Shown: positions 50,907 to 61,861, counted from the first letter of the stretch. The stretch: 64,000 nt of DNA from Rhodococcoides trifolii (GCF_014635345.1 NZ_BMCU01000002.1:1054001-1118000); one strand, 5' to 3'. Notes: generated from the sequence alone by a model not told the origin. Numbers and translations: made by a program.

Positions 50907-52103
50907 GTGACTTCACGGGACGGCGATTCGGCTGACCTCGCGAGCGATGTAAAGACTCTCGAGAAAGCCATCTACGAAGTCAAGAGAGTCATCGTCGGGC
51001 AGGACCGACTGGTCGAGCGCATCCTCGTCGGGCTGCTCGCACGCGGACACGTTCTCCTCGAAGGTGTGCCCGGCGTCGCGAAGACCCTGGCTGTCGAAAC
51101 GTTCGCCACAGTCGTCGGGGGTTCGTTCTCCCGCGTGCAGTTCACCCCCGACCTCGTTCCCACCGACCTGATCGGTACGCGCATCTACCGCCAGGGCCGC
51201 GAGGAGTTCGACACCGAACTCGGACCGGTGGTCGCGAACTTCGTCCTCGCCGACGAAATCAACCGCGCCCCGGCGAAGGTGCAGTCGGCTCTGCTCGAAG
51301 TCATGGCCGAGCGGCACGTCTCCATCGGCGGCCGGACGTTCCCGATGCCCGACCCGTTCCTGGTGATGGCCACGCAGAACCCCATCGAGAACGAGGGCGT
51401 CTACCCGCTCCCCGAAGCTCAGCGTGACCGCTTTCTCTTCAAGATCGTCGTCGATTACCCGTCGGTGGAAGAGGAACGCGAAATCGTCTATCGCATGGGT
51501 GTCACCCCGCCCACGCCCAAGCAGATCCTCGATCCCGTCGAGCTGGTGCGCCTGCAGAACGTCGCTGCCACGGTCTTCGTGCACCATGCGCTGGTCGATT
51601 ACGTGGTTCGGGTCATCGCAGCGACCAGGACGCCGGAAGAACTCGGTCTGACCGACGTGGCCGGATGGATCGCCTACGGTGCATCGCCCCGCGCGACCCT
51701 CGGCATCATCGCGGCGTCGCGGGCGCTGGCCTTCGTCCGCGGTCGCGACTACGTCGTTCCACAGGACGTCCTCGAGGTGATTCCGGACGTCCTGCGCCAC
51801 CGTCTCGTCCTGTCCTACGACGCCCTGGCCGACGAGGTGACACCCGAACAGGTGATCACGCGGATTCTGCAGACCGTGGGTCTGCCCCAGGTCGGCGCGC
51901 AGCCCGTTCCGCCCGCCCCGATGCAGCAGGGTCCGACCCAACAGGGCCCGAATCAACAGGGTCCGAATCAACAGGGCCCGTCGAACGGTTACCCACAGCC
52001 ACAGAGTGCCCCGCCGTCACAGAGTGCCCCGCAATCAGCGAGCGGTCCCCACCAGCAACCGGCGATGCAGAAGCAGACCCCGGCCACCGATCCGACGCGG
52101 TGA
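50907..52103 (+). CDS. moxR1: MoxR-family AAA+ ATPase
   Basis: A 398-residue chaperone-like ATPase. Walker A is GVPGVAKT, Walker B LADEINRA, and NPIENEGVYPLPEAQRDRF is the MoxR signature. The last 60 residues form a Gln/Pro/Ser-rich tail with repeated QQGP units, probably disordered. GTG 50907 is chosen; a TTG one codon before is possible. The stop overlaps the DUF58 gene (GTGA). MoxR, DUF58 and VWA proteins usually act as one complex in envelope or stress functions. Confidence 0.93.
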   Translation: MTSRDGDSADLASDVKTLEKAIYEVKRVIVGQDRLVERILVGLLARGHVLLEGVPGVAKTLAVETFATVVGGSFSRVQFTPDLVPTDLIGTRIYRQGREEFDTELGPVVANFVLADEINRAPAKVQSALLEVMAERHVSIGGRTFPMPDPFLVMATQNPIENEGVYPLPEAQRDRFLFKIVVDYPSVEEEREIVYRMGVTPPTPKQILDPVELVRLQNVAATVFVHHALVDYVVRVIAATRTPEELGLTDVAGWIAYGASPRATLGIIAASRALAFVRGRDYVVPQDVLEVIPDVLRHRLVLSYDALADEVTPEQVITRILQTVGLPQVGAQPVPPAPMQQGPTQQGPNQQGPNQQGPSNGYPQPQSAPPSQSAPQSASGPHQQPAMQKQTPATDPTR

Positions 52104-53056
52104 CGGCACCGGACGAGCCCCGGCGCGGACGCGGCGGACCACCTTTGTTCCGGTCCGGATCGCTGGAGGACCCACAACTGGCTGCAGCCTTGCGCACGCT
52201 GGAGCTGACCGTGCGGCGTCGACTCGACGGTGTGCTGCACGGAGATCACCTCGGCCTGATTCCCGGCCCGGGTTCGGAGCCGGGAGATGCTCGCGAGTAC
52301 CAGCCCGGGGACGACGTTCGTCAGATGGACTGGTCGGTCACCGCCCGCACCACGCACCCGCACGTACGTCAGTCGGTCGCAGACCGCGAACTCGAGACGT
52401 GGCTGGTGGTCGACCTGTCGGCGAGCCTCGACTTCGGCACCACCGGATGCGAGAAGCGTGACCTCGTGGTGGCCGCCGCGGCCGCCGTCACCCACCTGAC
52501 CAGTGGCGGCGGAAACCGCATCGGAGCCGTGATTGCCAACGGCGAGACCATCGTTCGTGTACCCGCTCGAGGCGGCCGGGTGCACACGCAATCGTTGTTG
52601 CGCCGCATCGCGACGACTCCGCACGCCACCGACGGCGTGCGAGGTGACCTCGCCGGCGCCATCGACTCGCTGCGGCGCCCTCAGCGTCGTCGCGGAATGG
52701 CCGTCGTGATCAGCGACTTCCTCGGGCCGTTGGACTGGGAGCGCCCGATGCGCGCCATTGCGGCGCGGCACGACCTGCTCGCCGTGGAGGTGCTCGACCC
52801 TCGCGATCTCGAACTCCCCGACGTGGGTGACATCGTTCTGCACGACCCCGAATCCGGACGGACTAGGGAGTTCACCACCACCCCGCAACTGCGTGCGGAC
52901 TTCGCCCGAGCGGCAGCCGATCACCGCGCCGATGTGGAACGCGTACTGCGGCAGTGCAGCGCGCCACGGATGACCCTGCGCACCGACGGCGACTGGATTG
53001 CGGACGTGGTCCGATTCGTTTCCCGCCGTCGGCACAGCATCGGTTCCGGCGCATGA
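52100..53056 (+). CDS. DUF58 domain-containing protein
   Basis: A 318-residue VWA-like protein of the DUF58 family. [20 protein letters not shown] is the signature near residue 75, followed by [12 protein letters not shown] with a partial metal-site motif. No membrane segment, unlike many DUF58 proteins. GTG 52100 lies in the 4-bp overlap with moxR; the upstream open frame is a moxR shadow. Overlaps the VWA gene by ATGA. Homologue Rv1480, from memory. Confidence 0.9.
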   Translation: MTAPDEPRRGRGGPPLFRSGSLEDPQLAAALRTLELTVRRRLDGVLHGDHLGLIPGPGSEPGDAREYQPGDDVRQMDWSVTARTTHPHVRQSVADRELETWLVVDLSASLDFGTTGCEKRDLVVAAAAAVTHLTSGGGNRIGAVIANGETIVRVPARGGRVHTQSLLRRIATTPHATDGVRGDLAGAIDSLRRPQRRRGMAVVISDFLGPLDWERPMRAIAARHDLLAVEVLDPRDLELPDVGDIVLHDPESGRTREFTTTPQLRADFARAAADHRADVERVLRQCSAPRMTLRTDGDWIADVVRFVSRRRHSIGSGA

Positions 53057-54048
53057 GCTTTCGAGATTTCGCGTCACCGTGGTGGCTGCTGTTCCTCGTG
53101 GTCGTCGTTGCGATGGCTGTCGGATTCGTTCTCGCCGCTCGGCGTCGGCAGCGCAACACGATGCGATTCACCAACATGGACCTGCTCGAGAAGGTTGCCC
53201 CGCGCCGCCTCGGCATCTCGCGGTACGCGCCGACCGCTCTGATCCTCGCGGGCTTGATGTTCCTCACCGTTGCGCTGGCGGGCCCGACCTCCGACCAACG
53301 AGTCCCGCGCAATCGCGCGACGGTCATGCTCGTCATCGACGTGTCCTTGTCGATGGAGGCGACGGACGTCGCACCCGATCGACTCGTGGCTGCGCAGGAG
53401 GCCGGCAAGTCGTTCGCGGACGGCCTGACTCCCGGCATCAACCTCGGTCTTGTTGCGTTCGCGGGTACCGCGTCGGTGCTGGTCTCGCCCACCACGAATC
53501 GCGATGCGGTCAAGAGTGCGATCGACAAGCTACAACTCGCCGAACGCACCGCGACGGGGGAAGCGATCTTCACGGCGATGCAGTCCATCGACACCCTCGG
53601 CGCCGTCCTAGGCGGGGGAGATGCCGCGCCGCCGGCTCGCATCGTGCTGCTCTCGGACGGCAAGCAGACCGTGCCGGAAAGCCCGGACGATCCTCGCGGT
53701 GGCTACACCGCGGCCCGCGAAGCGCAGACCAAGGACATTCCGATCTCGACGATCTCGTTCGGAACGTCTTACGGCACCGTCGACATCACCGACGACCAGG
53801 GCAACACCGAACGCGTCCCGGTTCCGGTCGACGACCCGTCGCTCAAGGAGATCGCCAACCTGTCGAACGGAAACTTCTTCACGGCATCGAGCCTGGAAGA
53901 GCTGCGCTCGGTGTACGACACCCTCGAGGAACAGATCGGATTCGAGATCACGAAGGGCGACGCCTCGCGACCTTGGTTGATCGCTGGAGTTCTGCTGACC
54001 GCAGCAGGAGTTGTCACAGCGTTGGGCCTGCGTCAGCGACTTCCGTGA
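53053..54048 (+). CDS. VWA domain membrane protein, BatA-like
   Basis: A 331-residue protein with two N-terminal transmembrane helices (about 8-28 and 57-75), an external or cytosolic VWA domain and a C-terminal helix near 305-325. The MIDAS motif D96-V-S-L-S100 is intact, so it should bind Mg. Third gene of the moxR-DUF58-VWA operon, matching Rv1481 (from memory). Function in this genus unknown; Bat homologues take part in stress tolerance. Confidence 0.9.
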   Translation: MSFRDFASPWWLLFLVVVVAMAVGFVLAARRRQRNTMRFTNMDLLEKVAPRRLGISRYAPTALILAGLMFLTVALAGPTSDQRVPRNRATVMLVIDVSLSMEATDVAPDRLVAAQEAGKSFADGLTPGINLGLVAFAGTASVLVSPTTNRDAVKSAIDKLQLAERTATGEAIFTAMQSIDTLGAVLGGGDAAPPARIVLLSDGKQTVPESPDDPRGGYTAAREAQTKDIPISTISFGTSYGTVDITDDQGNTERVPVPVDDPSLKEIANLSNGNFFTASSLEELRSVYDTLEEQIGFEITKGDASRPWLIAGVLLTAAGVVTALGLRQRLP

Positions 54049-54061
54049 CACTCGTCGGTAA

Positions 54062-54853
<792 letters not shown>

Positions 54854-54905
54854 TTCTAACCGATATTGTTCCGACGCATACTGATTCGAAAGAGGAACGC
54901 TTTTC

Positions 54906-55730
54906 ATGACCGGAATTCTCGAAGGCAAGACAATCCTGGTGACCGGCATCATCACCGATGCCTCCATCGCGTTCCACGCGGCGGCCATGGCTCAGGAGCA
55001 GGGCGCCAAGGTGATCATCACCGGGTTCGACCGGCTACGGCTGATCGACCGCATCGCGCAGCGCCTGCCCAAGGAAGTTCCGCCGGCGATCGAACTCGAC
55101 GCCACCAACGAGGAGCACCTCGCGGCGCTGGCCGAGAAGATCACCGCGGTGGCGCCCGAGGGCATCGACGGTGTTCTGCACTCGATCGCGTTCGCGCCCA
55201 GAACGTTGATGGGCCCGGACGCCAAACCCTTCCTGGAGGGTCCCGGACCAGACGCAGCCTCGGCGTTCCAGATCTCTGCGTGGACGTACGCGTCGCTCGC
55301 TCGCGCCGTTCTTCCCGTCATGAACGAGAACGGTTCGATCGTCGGAATGGATTTCGACCCCCGGACGTCGATGCCGTTCTACAACTGGATGGGCGTGGCC
55401 AAGGCCGCACTCGAGTCGGTGAACCGCTACGTCGCCCGCGAGGTCGGAGCCGCGAAGGGCATCCGCTCCAATCTTGTTGCGGCGGGACCGATCAAGACCC
55501 TGGCGGCGAAGGCCATCGCGGGCACGGCGACCGGCGACGCGACCAAGATGAACCAGCTCAACGAATACTGGGACGGCGCATCGCCCATCGGGTGGAACGT
55601 CGACGACCCGACCGTGGTGGCCAAGTCGATCTGTGCGCTGCTCTCGGATTGGCTGCCCGGCACCACCGGATCGATCGTGTACGTCGACGGCGGCGCGAGC
55701 CACAACACGTGGTTCCCGGACGACATGTGA
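54906..55730 (+). CDS. inhA: enoyl-ACP reductase InhA
   Basis: A 274-residue NADH-dependent reductase of FAS-II, completing the mycolic acid elongation cycle with FabG1. [13 protein letters not shown] is the cofactor loop, Ser93 (HSIAFAP) corresponds to the isoniazid-relevant Ser94, and the substrate pair is Tyr159 and Lys166 in [15 protein letters not shown]. Overall similarity to M. tuberculosis InhA is high except for the region around 200-225, which differs. RBS AAAGAGG precedes ATG 54906. Confidence 0.96.
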   Translation: MTGILEGKTILVTGIITDASIAFHAAAMAQEQGAKVIITGFDRLRLIDRIAQRLPKEVPPAIELDATNEEHLAALAEKITAVAPEGIDGVLHSIAFAPRTLMGPDAKPFLEGPGPDAASAFQISAWTYASLARAVLPVMNENGSIVGMDFDPRTSMPFYNWMGVAKAALESVNRYVAREVGAAKGIRSNLVAAGPIKTLAAKAIAGTATGDATKMNQLNEYWDGASPIGWNVDDPTVVAKSICALLSDWLPGTTGSIVYVDGGASHNTWFPDDM

Positions 55731-55761
55731 GCCCCACCGGGCGGCACTGCACAATGGAGTC

Positions 55762-56823
55762 ATGACTACGCCCTCCGGTTTCGACGCTCTCCTCCTGCTC
55801 TCGTTCGGGGGACCGGAGAAGCCGGAGGACGTACGTCCGTTCCTCGAGAACGTGACACGCGGTCGAGGCGTACCGCCGGAACGCCTCGACGACGTCGCCC
55901 AGCACTACATGCACTTCGGCGGGGTGTCGCCCATCAACCGGCTCAATCGCGAGATCATCGCCGCGGTCGAGGCCGAATTCGCGCTCACGGGAATCGAATT
56001 GCCGGTGTACTTCGGCAATCGCAACTGGCACCCAATGGTCGAGGACACCGTTGCGGAGATGGCGCGCGACGGCGTGCGATCTGCCCTGGTGTTTCCCACC
56101 TCTGCATGGGGCGGCTACTCCGGGTGCCGGCAGTATCACGAGGACATCGCCCGGGCCCGCGACGCGTACGGCCCCGGCGCACCGGCGCTGCGCAAGATCA
56201 GGCAGTACTACGACCACCCGCTGATGGTGGAGTCGTTCGCCGATGCCATCGTCGCTGCCCGTAGGCGACTACCCGAAGAGCGCCGCGACGCAGCACGTCT
56301 GGTGTTCACCGCGCACTCCGTGCCCGTCTCGGCCGATGCGACCGCCGGTCCGCCGAGCGACGGCGGTCACCTGTACAGCCGCCAGGTCGCGGAAGCGTCG
56401 AAGCTCTGCGCGGCGGCGGCCGGGGTCGACGACTTCGACCTGGTCTGGCAGTCGCGGTCGGGCCCGCCGCAGATCCCGTGGCTCGACCCCGACATCTGCG
56501 ATCACCTCGAGTCCCTGTCCGCCGGGGGAGTCGACGCGGTGATCGTATGTCCGGTCGGTTTCGTCTCCGACCATCTCGAAGTGGTGTGGGACCTCGACAC
56601 CGAAGGTGCCGAGAAGGCAGCCGAACTCGGCATGAGTTACTCGCGGGTCGGCACCCCCGGTAGCGATCCTCGTTTCGCGACGCTGATTCGAACGCTCGTC
56701 GAGGAGTACTCCGGCGGAACGCCGGTGCGGCTGGGCTCCGAGCCCGCGTACGGCACCTCGCAGGACGGGTCGCTCTGCAACGTCGGGTGCTGCGAACCGG
56801 CGAAGCGGCCGGCCCGCACCTAG
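55762..56823 (+). CDS. hemH: ferrochelatase (coproporphyrin type, Fe-S containing)
   Basis: A 353-residue enzyme that inserts iron into the porphyrin ring; in actinobacteria the substrate is coproporphyrin III (CpfC). [21 protein letters not shown] opens it (quoted in part), the catalytic His185 is in FTAHSVPVS, and [13 protein letters not shown] is near residue 270. Cys339, Cys343 and Cys344 at the C-terminus ([10 protein letters not shown]) are ligands of the [2Fe-2S] cluster seen in this group. ATG 55762 is 6 nt after CACAAT. Follows inhA as in mycobacteria. Confidence 0.94.
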   Translation: MTTPSGFDALLLLSFGGPEKPEDVRPFLENVTRGRGVPPERLDDVAQHYMHFGGVSPINRLNREIIAAVEAEFALTGIELPVYFGNRNWHPMVEDTVAEMARDGVRSALVFPTSAWGGYSGCRQYHEDIARARDAYGPGAPALRKIRQYYDHPLMVESFADAIVAARRRLPEERRDAARLVFTAHSVPVSADATAGPPSDGGHLYSRQVAEASKLCAAAAGVDDFDLVWQSRSGPPQIPWLDPDICDHLESLSAGGVDAVIVCPVGFVSDHLEVVWDLDTEGAEKAAELGMSYSRVGTPGSDPRFATLIRTLVEEYSGGTPVRLGSEPAYGTSQDGSLCNVGCCEPAKRPART

Positions 56824-56844
56824 TCGGTTGACCGGTCGCAAAAT

Positions 56845-57660
56845 TCAGCGGCGCCCGAGCGCCTCGTCGATAGCCGTTCCGATGGCGACCAGGCGTGCGG
56901 ACCGCACCGCGGCGTGGAGCGGCCTCAGCACCTCCTCGCGAGCCAGCGCGACGGACCCGGTCGTTCCCTGAGCCGGTGAATTCTTCTCTGCGACAGCAAG
57001 AATGGCCGCTACGCGGTCGGCGGTGTCCAGGATGCGGGTGATGCGTTCGTCCATCGGCGGGTAGGCGTGCCGGTTCGCTTCTTCGATATGAGCATCGATG
57101 ACGGCTCGCGCGTCGACGGACGCCGCGGCAGTACCCACCGTCTGCTGACGAGTCAGGGTGAGGGCTGCCTCGCGCACGGTCTCTCGCATCGAGTACTCGA
57201 TCTCGCGAAGGGACGCGTCGGGCACGAGGTGGGGTACGGCCGTGGTGAACACGCTCCAGCGCAACACATCCGGTCCCTCGACAGTGGGGACGATGCCGAT
57301 TCCGGTGTCACCCGGGGCGCCCACGAGCATTCCGTCGCCCGACAACACGGCCGCCGTCGAGAATTCGGAACGGACGGGAAGCCCGCGCACATCGCCGGGT
57401 GCGGGCAGCACCAGTCTCACGACGGCGTTCGGGCCGGCGGACGTCGCCACTTCTCGGACGACGCGCAGCAGTTCGGTGACACCCAGATCTCGCGGCGTGG
57501 GCCACGGAAGCGAGAACCGCTCGGCCGTGGCGACGTCGCCGGCGACCACGAGATTCATGGGCGCGCGAGCACAGACGGCGTCGATGACGTCGTCGGGTGA
57601 GGCGACGCCCCCGAGCCAGGAACCGGTCCAGAGGGCGAGGCTGGCAGCAGATGAAGGCAC
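56845..57660 (-). CDS. conserved actinobacterial protein (Rv1486c-like)
   Basis: A 271-residue soluble protein of unknown function. The position after hemH matches Rv1486c (from memory). It has no signal peptide. Hydrophobic beta segments (MNLVVAGDV, AVVRLVLPAPGDVRGLPV) are followed by a helical C-terminal half. GTG 57660 is 8 nt after TATGCT. Not related to any enzyme family I recognise. Confidence 0.72.
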   Translation of the reverse strand: MPSSAASLALWTGSWLGGVASPDDVIDAVCARAPMNLVVAGDVATAERFSLPWPTPRDLGVTELLRVVREVATSAGPNAVVRLVLPAPGDVRGLPVRSEFSTAAVLSGDGMLVGAPGDTGIGIVPTVEGPDVLRWSVFTTAVPHLVPDASLREIEYSMRETVREAALTLTRQQTVGTAAASVDARAVIDAHIEEANRHAYPPMDERITRILDTADRVAAILAVAEKNSPAQGTTGSVALAREEVLRPLHAAVRSARLVAIGTAIDEALGRR

Positions 57661-57668
57661 AACAATCC

Positions 57669-57674
57669 AGCATA
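57669..57674 (-). promoter_or_regulatory. candidate -10 of leaderless Rv1486c-like mRNA
   Basis: TATGCT on the minus strand, 8 nt before GTG 57660. It lies just after the stop of the methyltransferase gene, which is transcribed in the same direction. Confidence 0.45.
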
Positions 57675-57696
57675 GGTCGTGATCTGCGAGCGAGTT

Positions 57697-58767
57697 CTAC
57701 TGCAGACGGTAGAAGCGGAAGAACTCGTGGTCGATCGGCAGCACCGAGGCTCCGTCGAATCCGGCCGAGCGGGCGTAGGTGTCCAGTGTCGACGCACGCA
57801 TCACCGTCCCGGTAGCGACGGTGTTCTCGTGCGACTTGCCGTCCGGCAGGCAGCACAGAATCGAGTAGCCGTACAGAAGCTCTTCCACCGGTCCGGCGTC
57901 CGGCGTGAAGACGTCAGCGGTGCGCTCGTCCATCACGATCACCGGGGCGCCGGGCTCCGCGATGCGCCGCATGGCGGCCAGCACGCCAACCGGATCGGGA
58001 AGATCGTGGATGCACTCGAAGGCGAACACGGCGTCGTAGGCGGCGTCGCGGAGTTCGGCGGCGTCGGCGACGTCGAAGGTGACTCGGTCCGCAACACCGC
58101 GCTCGGACGCGTTGCGCGCTGCTGCAGCGATCGAGGGTGCGTCGACGTCGATGCCGTGTACGTGCAGCGACGGGTAGCCCACCGCCAGGGCGATGGACGC
58201 CCACCCCTCGCCGCAGCCGATGTCGGCCACACGCCCACCCGCCGTGAGCAACTGGTGCAGGTCCGGCACCAGCGGCAGCAATTCGATGGTGAGCTGAGTG
58301 GAGAAGACCGGTCGATTCATCGCTCCCTGCGCTTCGCGCGCGTCGACCCCCAGCTGCGCCCACGACACGCCCCCGCCCGTGCGGTAGGCCTGCACGAGGT
58401 CCGGTAGCCGGACTCCGGTCGCGGCGAACAGCCGTGCCAGCGGGAGCATGAACGAGGTGCTCTCGGTGTCGACCAGCACCGCGGCATGCGCGCGGGGCAA
58501 CTCGAACCGCACCGGGTCGTGCGCGAGGTCGGCGGTCAACACCCCGGACACCACTTGCTGCTCCAGCCACTCGCGGGCGTATCGAGCGTCGGTGCCGCTC
58601 CTCTCGGCAAGTTCGGTGGCCGTCGACGGACCGTGGTCGGCGAGAGTGCGGTACCACCCCAGTCGGTCACCCAGATACAGAGCCTGCGCCGACGCCGCCC
58701 CGCGGACGACGTCGAAGATCTTGGCGGCGAACTGGTCCGTGGTCAGCTCGGGATGCGACGCGGTCAT
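57697..58767 (-). CDS. SAM-dependent methyltransferase with N-terminal HTH-like domain
   Basis: A 356-residue class I methyltransferase. The N-terminal 90 residues form a winged-helix dimerisation domain (TATELAERSGTDARYAREWLEQQ), as in O-methyltransferases and the Rv methyltransferase group. SAM motif I is RVADIGCGEGWASIALA, with the acidic residue in HVHGIDVD and motif IV at DAVFAFECIHDLPDP. The substrate is unknown. A GGAGAG site precedes ATG 58767. It reads towards the Rv1486c-like gene, 36 bp apart. Confidence 0.88.
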   Translation of the reverse strand: MTASHPELTTDQFAAKIFDVVRGAASAQALYLGDRLGWYRTLADHGPSTATELAERSGTDARYAREWLEQQVVSGVLTADLAHDPVRFELPRAHAAVLVDTESTSFMLPLARLFAATGVRLPDLVQAYRTGGGVSWAQLGVDAREAQGAMNRPVFSTQLTIELLPLVPDLHQLLTAGGRVADIGCGEGWASIALAVGYPSLHVHGIDVDAPSIAAAARNASERGVADRVTFDVADAAELRDAAYDAVFAFECIHDLPDPVGVLAAMRRIAEPGAPVIVMDERTADVFTPDAGPVEELLYGYSILCCLPDGKSHENTVATGTVMRASTLDTYARSAGFDGASVLPIDHEFFRFYRLQ

Positions 58768-58863
58768 CGTGACTCTCCTGTTCGAGGCGGTGGGAAACGT
58801 GGCCCGACGCCCGGAGCCTAGTTCGCTCGGCGTGGCGTCACGCCCGATCGGGAGCGCCTGACC

Positions 58864-58869
58864 TAGCGT
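58864..58869 (+). promoter_or_regulatory. candidate -10 of the DUF3097 gene
   Basis: TAGCGT. The ATG at 58872 is only 2 nt downstream, but the in-frame GTG at 58878 is 8 nt downstream, within the range of leaderless starts in this window. Confidence 0.45.
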
Positions 58870-58877
58870 CGATGCTC

Positions 58878-59717
58878 GTGACTTTCCGCGACCCGTACAG
58901 CGCAGACATTCTTTCCGGGCACCCTCGGCGGGCCAAGAAGGTGTACCCGACGGTGGCCGCGGAGCGAGACCTCGTCGTCGAGGACGCGGAGACCGGATTC
59001 TGCGGTGCTGTCGTGGGTTTCGAGCGCACCTATGACGGAGACTTCGTGCGGCTCGAAGACAATCGAGGCAAGACCCGCCTGTTCGCGATGCGCGAGGCAG
59101 CCTTCCTGCTCGACGGGGCGCCCGTCACCCTCACCCGCCCGGCCCCGTCGGCCGCGCGGGCTCCCAGCAGATCGGCGTCCGGTTCGACCAAGGTCGACGG
59201 TTTGCGCGCTCGGGTGGCGCTGCCGAGTCGAATCTGGGTGGAGGGCATTCACGACGCGGCCATCGTCGAACGTGTGTGGGGCCACGACCTTCGAGTCGAG
59301 GGCGTCGTCGTCGAGCACCTCGAGGGTCTCGACAATCTCGGGGACCGTTTGGCGGAATTCTCGCCCGGGCCCGGTCGTCGAGTGGGTGTGCTCGTCGACC
59401 ACCTCGTCGAAGGGTCCAAGGAATCAGCGTTGACGCGTTCCCTCGGCCCCCATGTCGCCGTGACCGGCCATCCGTACATCGACGTGTGGGAAGCAGTGCG
59501 TCCGGCCGCCGTCGGAATCGACGCATGGCCGAGGATTCCGCGCGGCGAGGACTGGAAAACCGGCGTGTGCCGGACACTCGGGTGGGCTTCACCACAAGAG
59601 GGCTGGAGACGGGTGTACAACTCCGTCAACAGCTTTCGTGATCTGGAGGCTCCGCTCATCGGTGCGGTGGAGCGTCTTGTCGATTTCGTGACCCAACCGG
59701 ACGGTCTGTCCACGTAG
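58878..59717 (+). CDS. DUF3097 family protein
   Basis: A 279-residue actinobacterial protein. TFRDPYSADILSGHPRRAKKVYPTV is the typical N-terminus (quoted in part), followed by an OB-like module (FCGAVVGFERTYDGDFVRLED), and a TOPRIM-like C-terminal part around WVEGIHDAAIVERVWGHDLR and VGVLVDHLVEGSKE. A nucleic-acid role is suggested by this architecture but unproven. GTG 58878 is preferred over ATG 58872 on promoter spacing; the two differ by two residues. Its TAG stop overlaps the nfeD -10. Confidence 0.82.
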   Translation: MTFRDPYSADILSGHPRRAKKVYPTVAAERDLVVEDAETGFCGAVVGFERTYDGDFVRLEDNRGKTRLFAMREAAFLLDGAPVTLTRPAPSAARAPSRSASGSTKVDGLRARVALPSRIWVEGIHDAAIVERVWGHDLRVEGVVVEHLEGLDNLGDRLAEFSPGPGRRVGVLVDHLVEGSKESALTRSLGPHVAVTGHPYIDVWEAVRPAAVGIDAWPRIPRGEDWKTGVCRTLGWASPQEGWRRVYNSVNSFRDLEAPLIGAVERLVDFVTQPDGLST

Positions 59718-59720
59718 GGT
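59715..59720 (+). promoter_or_regulatory. candidate -10 of leaderless nfeD mRNA
   Basis: TAGGGT, 6 nt before GTG 59727. The TAG is the stop codon of the DUF3097 gene. Confidence 0.5.
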
Positions 59721-59726
59721 GGAGAC

Positions 59727-60158
59727 GTGGTTGCAATCATCTGGCTTGTCGGAGCGGTGTTGCTGGCCGCTGGGGAAGCGTTGTCGGGTGATTTCTTTCT
59801 CTTGATGCTCGCGGGCGGTGCCCTCGGTACCGCCGGTGTGTCGGCGGTGACCGATCTTCCCGTGTGGGGCGACGCCATCGTGTTCGCTGCGCTGTCCGCC
59901 CTTCTCGTCCTGTCCGTGCGCCCGGTGTTGTTGCGTAAGTTCGCTTCTCCGCCGGCGGTGCCGATGGGAATGGAGGCCCTGACGGGAAAGTCCGCCGTCG
60001 TCCTGGAGGACGTCGGGGGTCAGTCGGGCCGCGTCAAGCTCGACGGCGACGTCTGGACCGCTCGCGCGCTGGATTCCACCGAAACGTACGAAGTAGGAAT
60101 GACCGTGACCGTGATGAAGATCGACGGCGCTACCGCCGTCGTATGGAAAGGTCTGTGA
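59727..60158 (+). CDS. NfeD-family membrane protein
   Basis: A 143-residue protein with two or three N-terminal helices (VAIIWLVGAVLLAAGEALSG, FFLLMLAGGALGTAGVSAV) and a C-terminal OB-fold (GKSAVVLEDVGGQSGRVKLDGDVWTA, quoted in part). NfeD proteins pair with SPFH proteins in membrane microdomains. Seven bp separates it from the SPFH gene, so they form an operon. Homologue Rv1487, from memory. Confidence 0.9.
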   Translation: MVAIIWLVGAVLLAAGEALSGDFFLLMLAGGALGTAGVSAVTDLPVWGDAIVFAALSALLVLSVRPVLLRKFASPPAVPMGMEALTGKSAVVLEDVGGQSGRVKLDGDVWTARALDSTETYEVGMTVTVMKIDGATAVVWKGL

Positions 60159-60165
60159 ACAACTG

Positions 60166-61356
60166 ATGGTGGCATTGATCGTCCTTGCAGTGATCGTTCT
60201 TCTCGTGGTCGTGGTGGTGGCCAAGTCCGTCACCCTCGTCCCGCAAGCGGAGGCCGCGGTGATCGAGCGCCTCGGCCGGTACTCGAAGACCATTTCGGGC
60301 CAGTTGGCCTTCCTCGTTCCGTTCGTCGACCGTGTTCGCGCGAAAGTCGATCTGCGCGAACGAGTCGTGTCGTTTCCACCGCAGCCTGTGATCACACAGG
60401 ACAACCTCACCGTGTCCATCGACACGGTCGTGTATTTCCAGGTCACCACACCGCAGGCAGCGGTGTACGAGATCAGCAACTACATCGTCGGCGTCGAGCA
60501 GCTCACCACGACGACACTGCGTAACGTCGTCGGTGGCATGACGCTGGAAGAGACTCTGACGTCCCGTGATTCGATCAACGGCCAGTTGCGCGGTGTGCTG
60601 GACGAGGCCACGGGCCGTTGGGGCCTGCGGGTGGCACGTGTCGAGCTCAAGAGCATCGATCCGCCCCCGTCGATCCAGGAATCGATGGAGAAGCAGATGA
60701 AGGCGGACCGTGAGAAGCGCGCCACCATCCTCACGGCCGAAGGCCACCGCGAATCGTCCATCAAGACCGCGGAGGGCGAGAAGCAGAGTCAGATTCTGTC
60801 CGCCGAAGGTGCCAAGCAAGCTGCCATCCTCTCGGCCGAGGGTGAGCGCCAGTCACGCATCCTGCGCGCTCAGGGCGAGCGCGCCGCGAAGTACCTGCAG
60901 GCGCAAGGTGAAGCGAAGGCCATCGAGAAGGTGTTCGAAGCCATCAAGGCCGGCAAGCCCACGCCGGAACTTCTTGCGTACCAATATCTTCAGACGCTGC
61001 CGAAGATGGCGGAAGGCACGGCGAACAAGACGTGGATCGTGCCCAGCGATTTCGGTGACGCCCTCAAGGGGTTCGCCAAGAACCTGGGCGCCAAGGGCGA
61101 CGACGGCGTGTTCCGCTTCGAGCCCAGTGACCACGGCGACGTCAGGTCCAAGCCCGAGGACGACTCGGAAGAGGTCGCCAGCTGGTTCGACACCAAGACC
61201 GATCCGGTGATCGCTCAGGCTGTGGCCGCTGCAGAAGCGGTGGCCCGCAAGCCCGTCGACACCTCTCTGGGTCGCCCGCCGTCGGTCAGCGAGCTGGCCG
61301 CGCCGGCGCCGTCGACCTCCGAGCCGGCCCCGTCCGAGCCGGCACCGGAGAACTGA
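60166..61356 (+). CDS. SPFH/band 7 protein (stomatin/flotillin-like)
   Basis: A 396-residue membrane-anchored protein. One N-terminal helix (LIVLAVIVLLVVVVVAKSV) precedes the SPFH domain (VPQAEAAVIERLGRYSKTISG, ITQDNLTVSIDTVVYFQV). Residues about 180-265 form a charged coiled coil, where Ala/Glu-rich units such as ILSAEGAKQAAILSAEGERQ repeat. The C-terminal 100 residues are Pro/Ala/Ser-rich. Probably an oligomeric membrane scaffold together with the NfeD protein; matches Rv1488 (from memory). Confidence 0.92.
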   Translation: MVALIVLAVIVLLVVVVVAKSVTLVPQAEAAVIERLGRYSKTISGQLAFLVPFVDRVRAKVDLRERVVSFPPQPVITQDNLTVSIDTVVYFQVTTPQAAVYEISNYIVGVEQLTTTTLRNVVGGMTLEETLTSRDSINGQLRGVLDEATGRWGLRVARVELKSIDPPPSIQESMEKQMKADREKRATILTAEGHRESSIKTAEGEKQSQILSAEGAKQAAILSAEGERQSRILRAQGERAAKYLQAQGEAKAIEKVFEAIKAGKPTPELLAYQYLQTLPKMAEGTANKTWIVPSDFGDALKGFAKNLGAKGDDGVFRFEPSDHGDVRSKPEDDSEEVASWFDTKTDPVIAQAVAAAEAVARKPVDTSLGRPPSVSELAAPAPSTSEPAPSEPAPEN

Positions 61357-61360
61357 TGTC

Positions 61361-61861
61361 CTAGTGGGCGATGCCTGCAGCGACACCGCTGCAGGCAAGG
61401 GCCCACAGCACGCTGGTGAACGTTCCGATGATGAAGTGTTCGGATGCGTGTGCGTCGCGTACGTCGGGGTAGCGGGCGAGGCCTTTCACCGCCAGCACGA
61501 CGGCAATGCCCTCGGGCCACCCGCTGACGACGGACACGGCGACGGCGAGCCTTTCGAGGACGCCGATGACCAGACCGCCGTGCAGCACAGCGGGTTCGGG
61601 TCCGGTCGAGTCCTGCCTGCGGGCAATCGTGAATGCCAGCGGCACCAACGGCACCCCGCCCGTGGCTGCCGCGGCCACGGCCAGCACCAAGGCGAGCACG
61701 AGCGGCACCCCGGTCACCGGGTCGGGTAGTGCTGCGGCAACGGCTCCGGCTACCGCCAGGCCGGCGGCGGCGACCGCGCTGCCCAACCAGGGCACCTTTC
61801 GGGTCGGGAGCAGTGGCGCGAGCGCCGCGACGGCGAGCGCGATGAGCGCGGTGGCGATCAC
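61361..61861 (-). CDS. hydrophobic membrane partner of the SatD-like protein
   Basis: A 166-residue membrane protein with four or five helices. The C-terminus carries LARYPDVRDAHASEHFIIGTFTSVLWA, a conserved-looking segment with two His residues. GTG 61861 overlaps the stop of the upstream gene (GTGA), so it is its translational partner. Open frame to 62257 is not used because it lies in the other gene. Family not recognised with certainty. Confidence 0.75.
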   Translation of the reverse strand: MIATALIALAVAALAPLLPTRKVPWLGSAVAAAGLAVAGAVAAALPDPVTGVPLVLALVLAVAAAATGGVPLVPLAFTIARRQDSTGPEPAVLHGGLVIGVLERLAVAVSVVSGWPEGIAVVLAVKGLARYPDVRDAHASEHFIIGTFTSVLWALACSGVAAGIAH

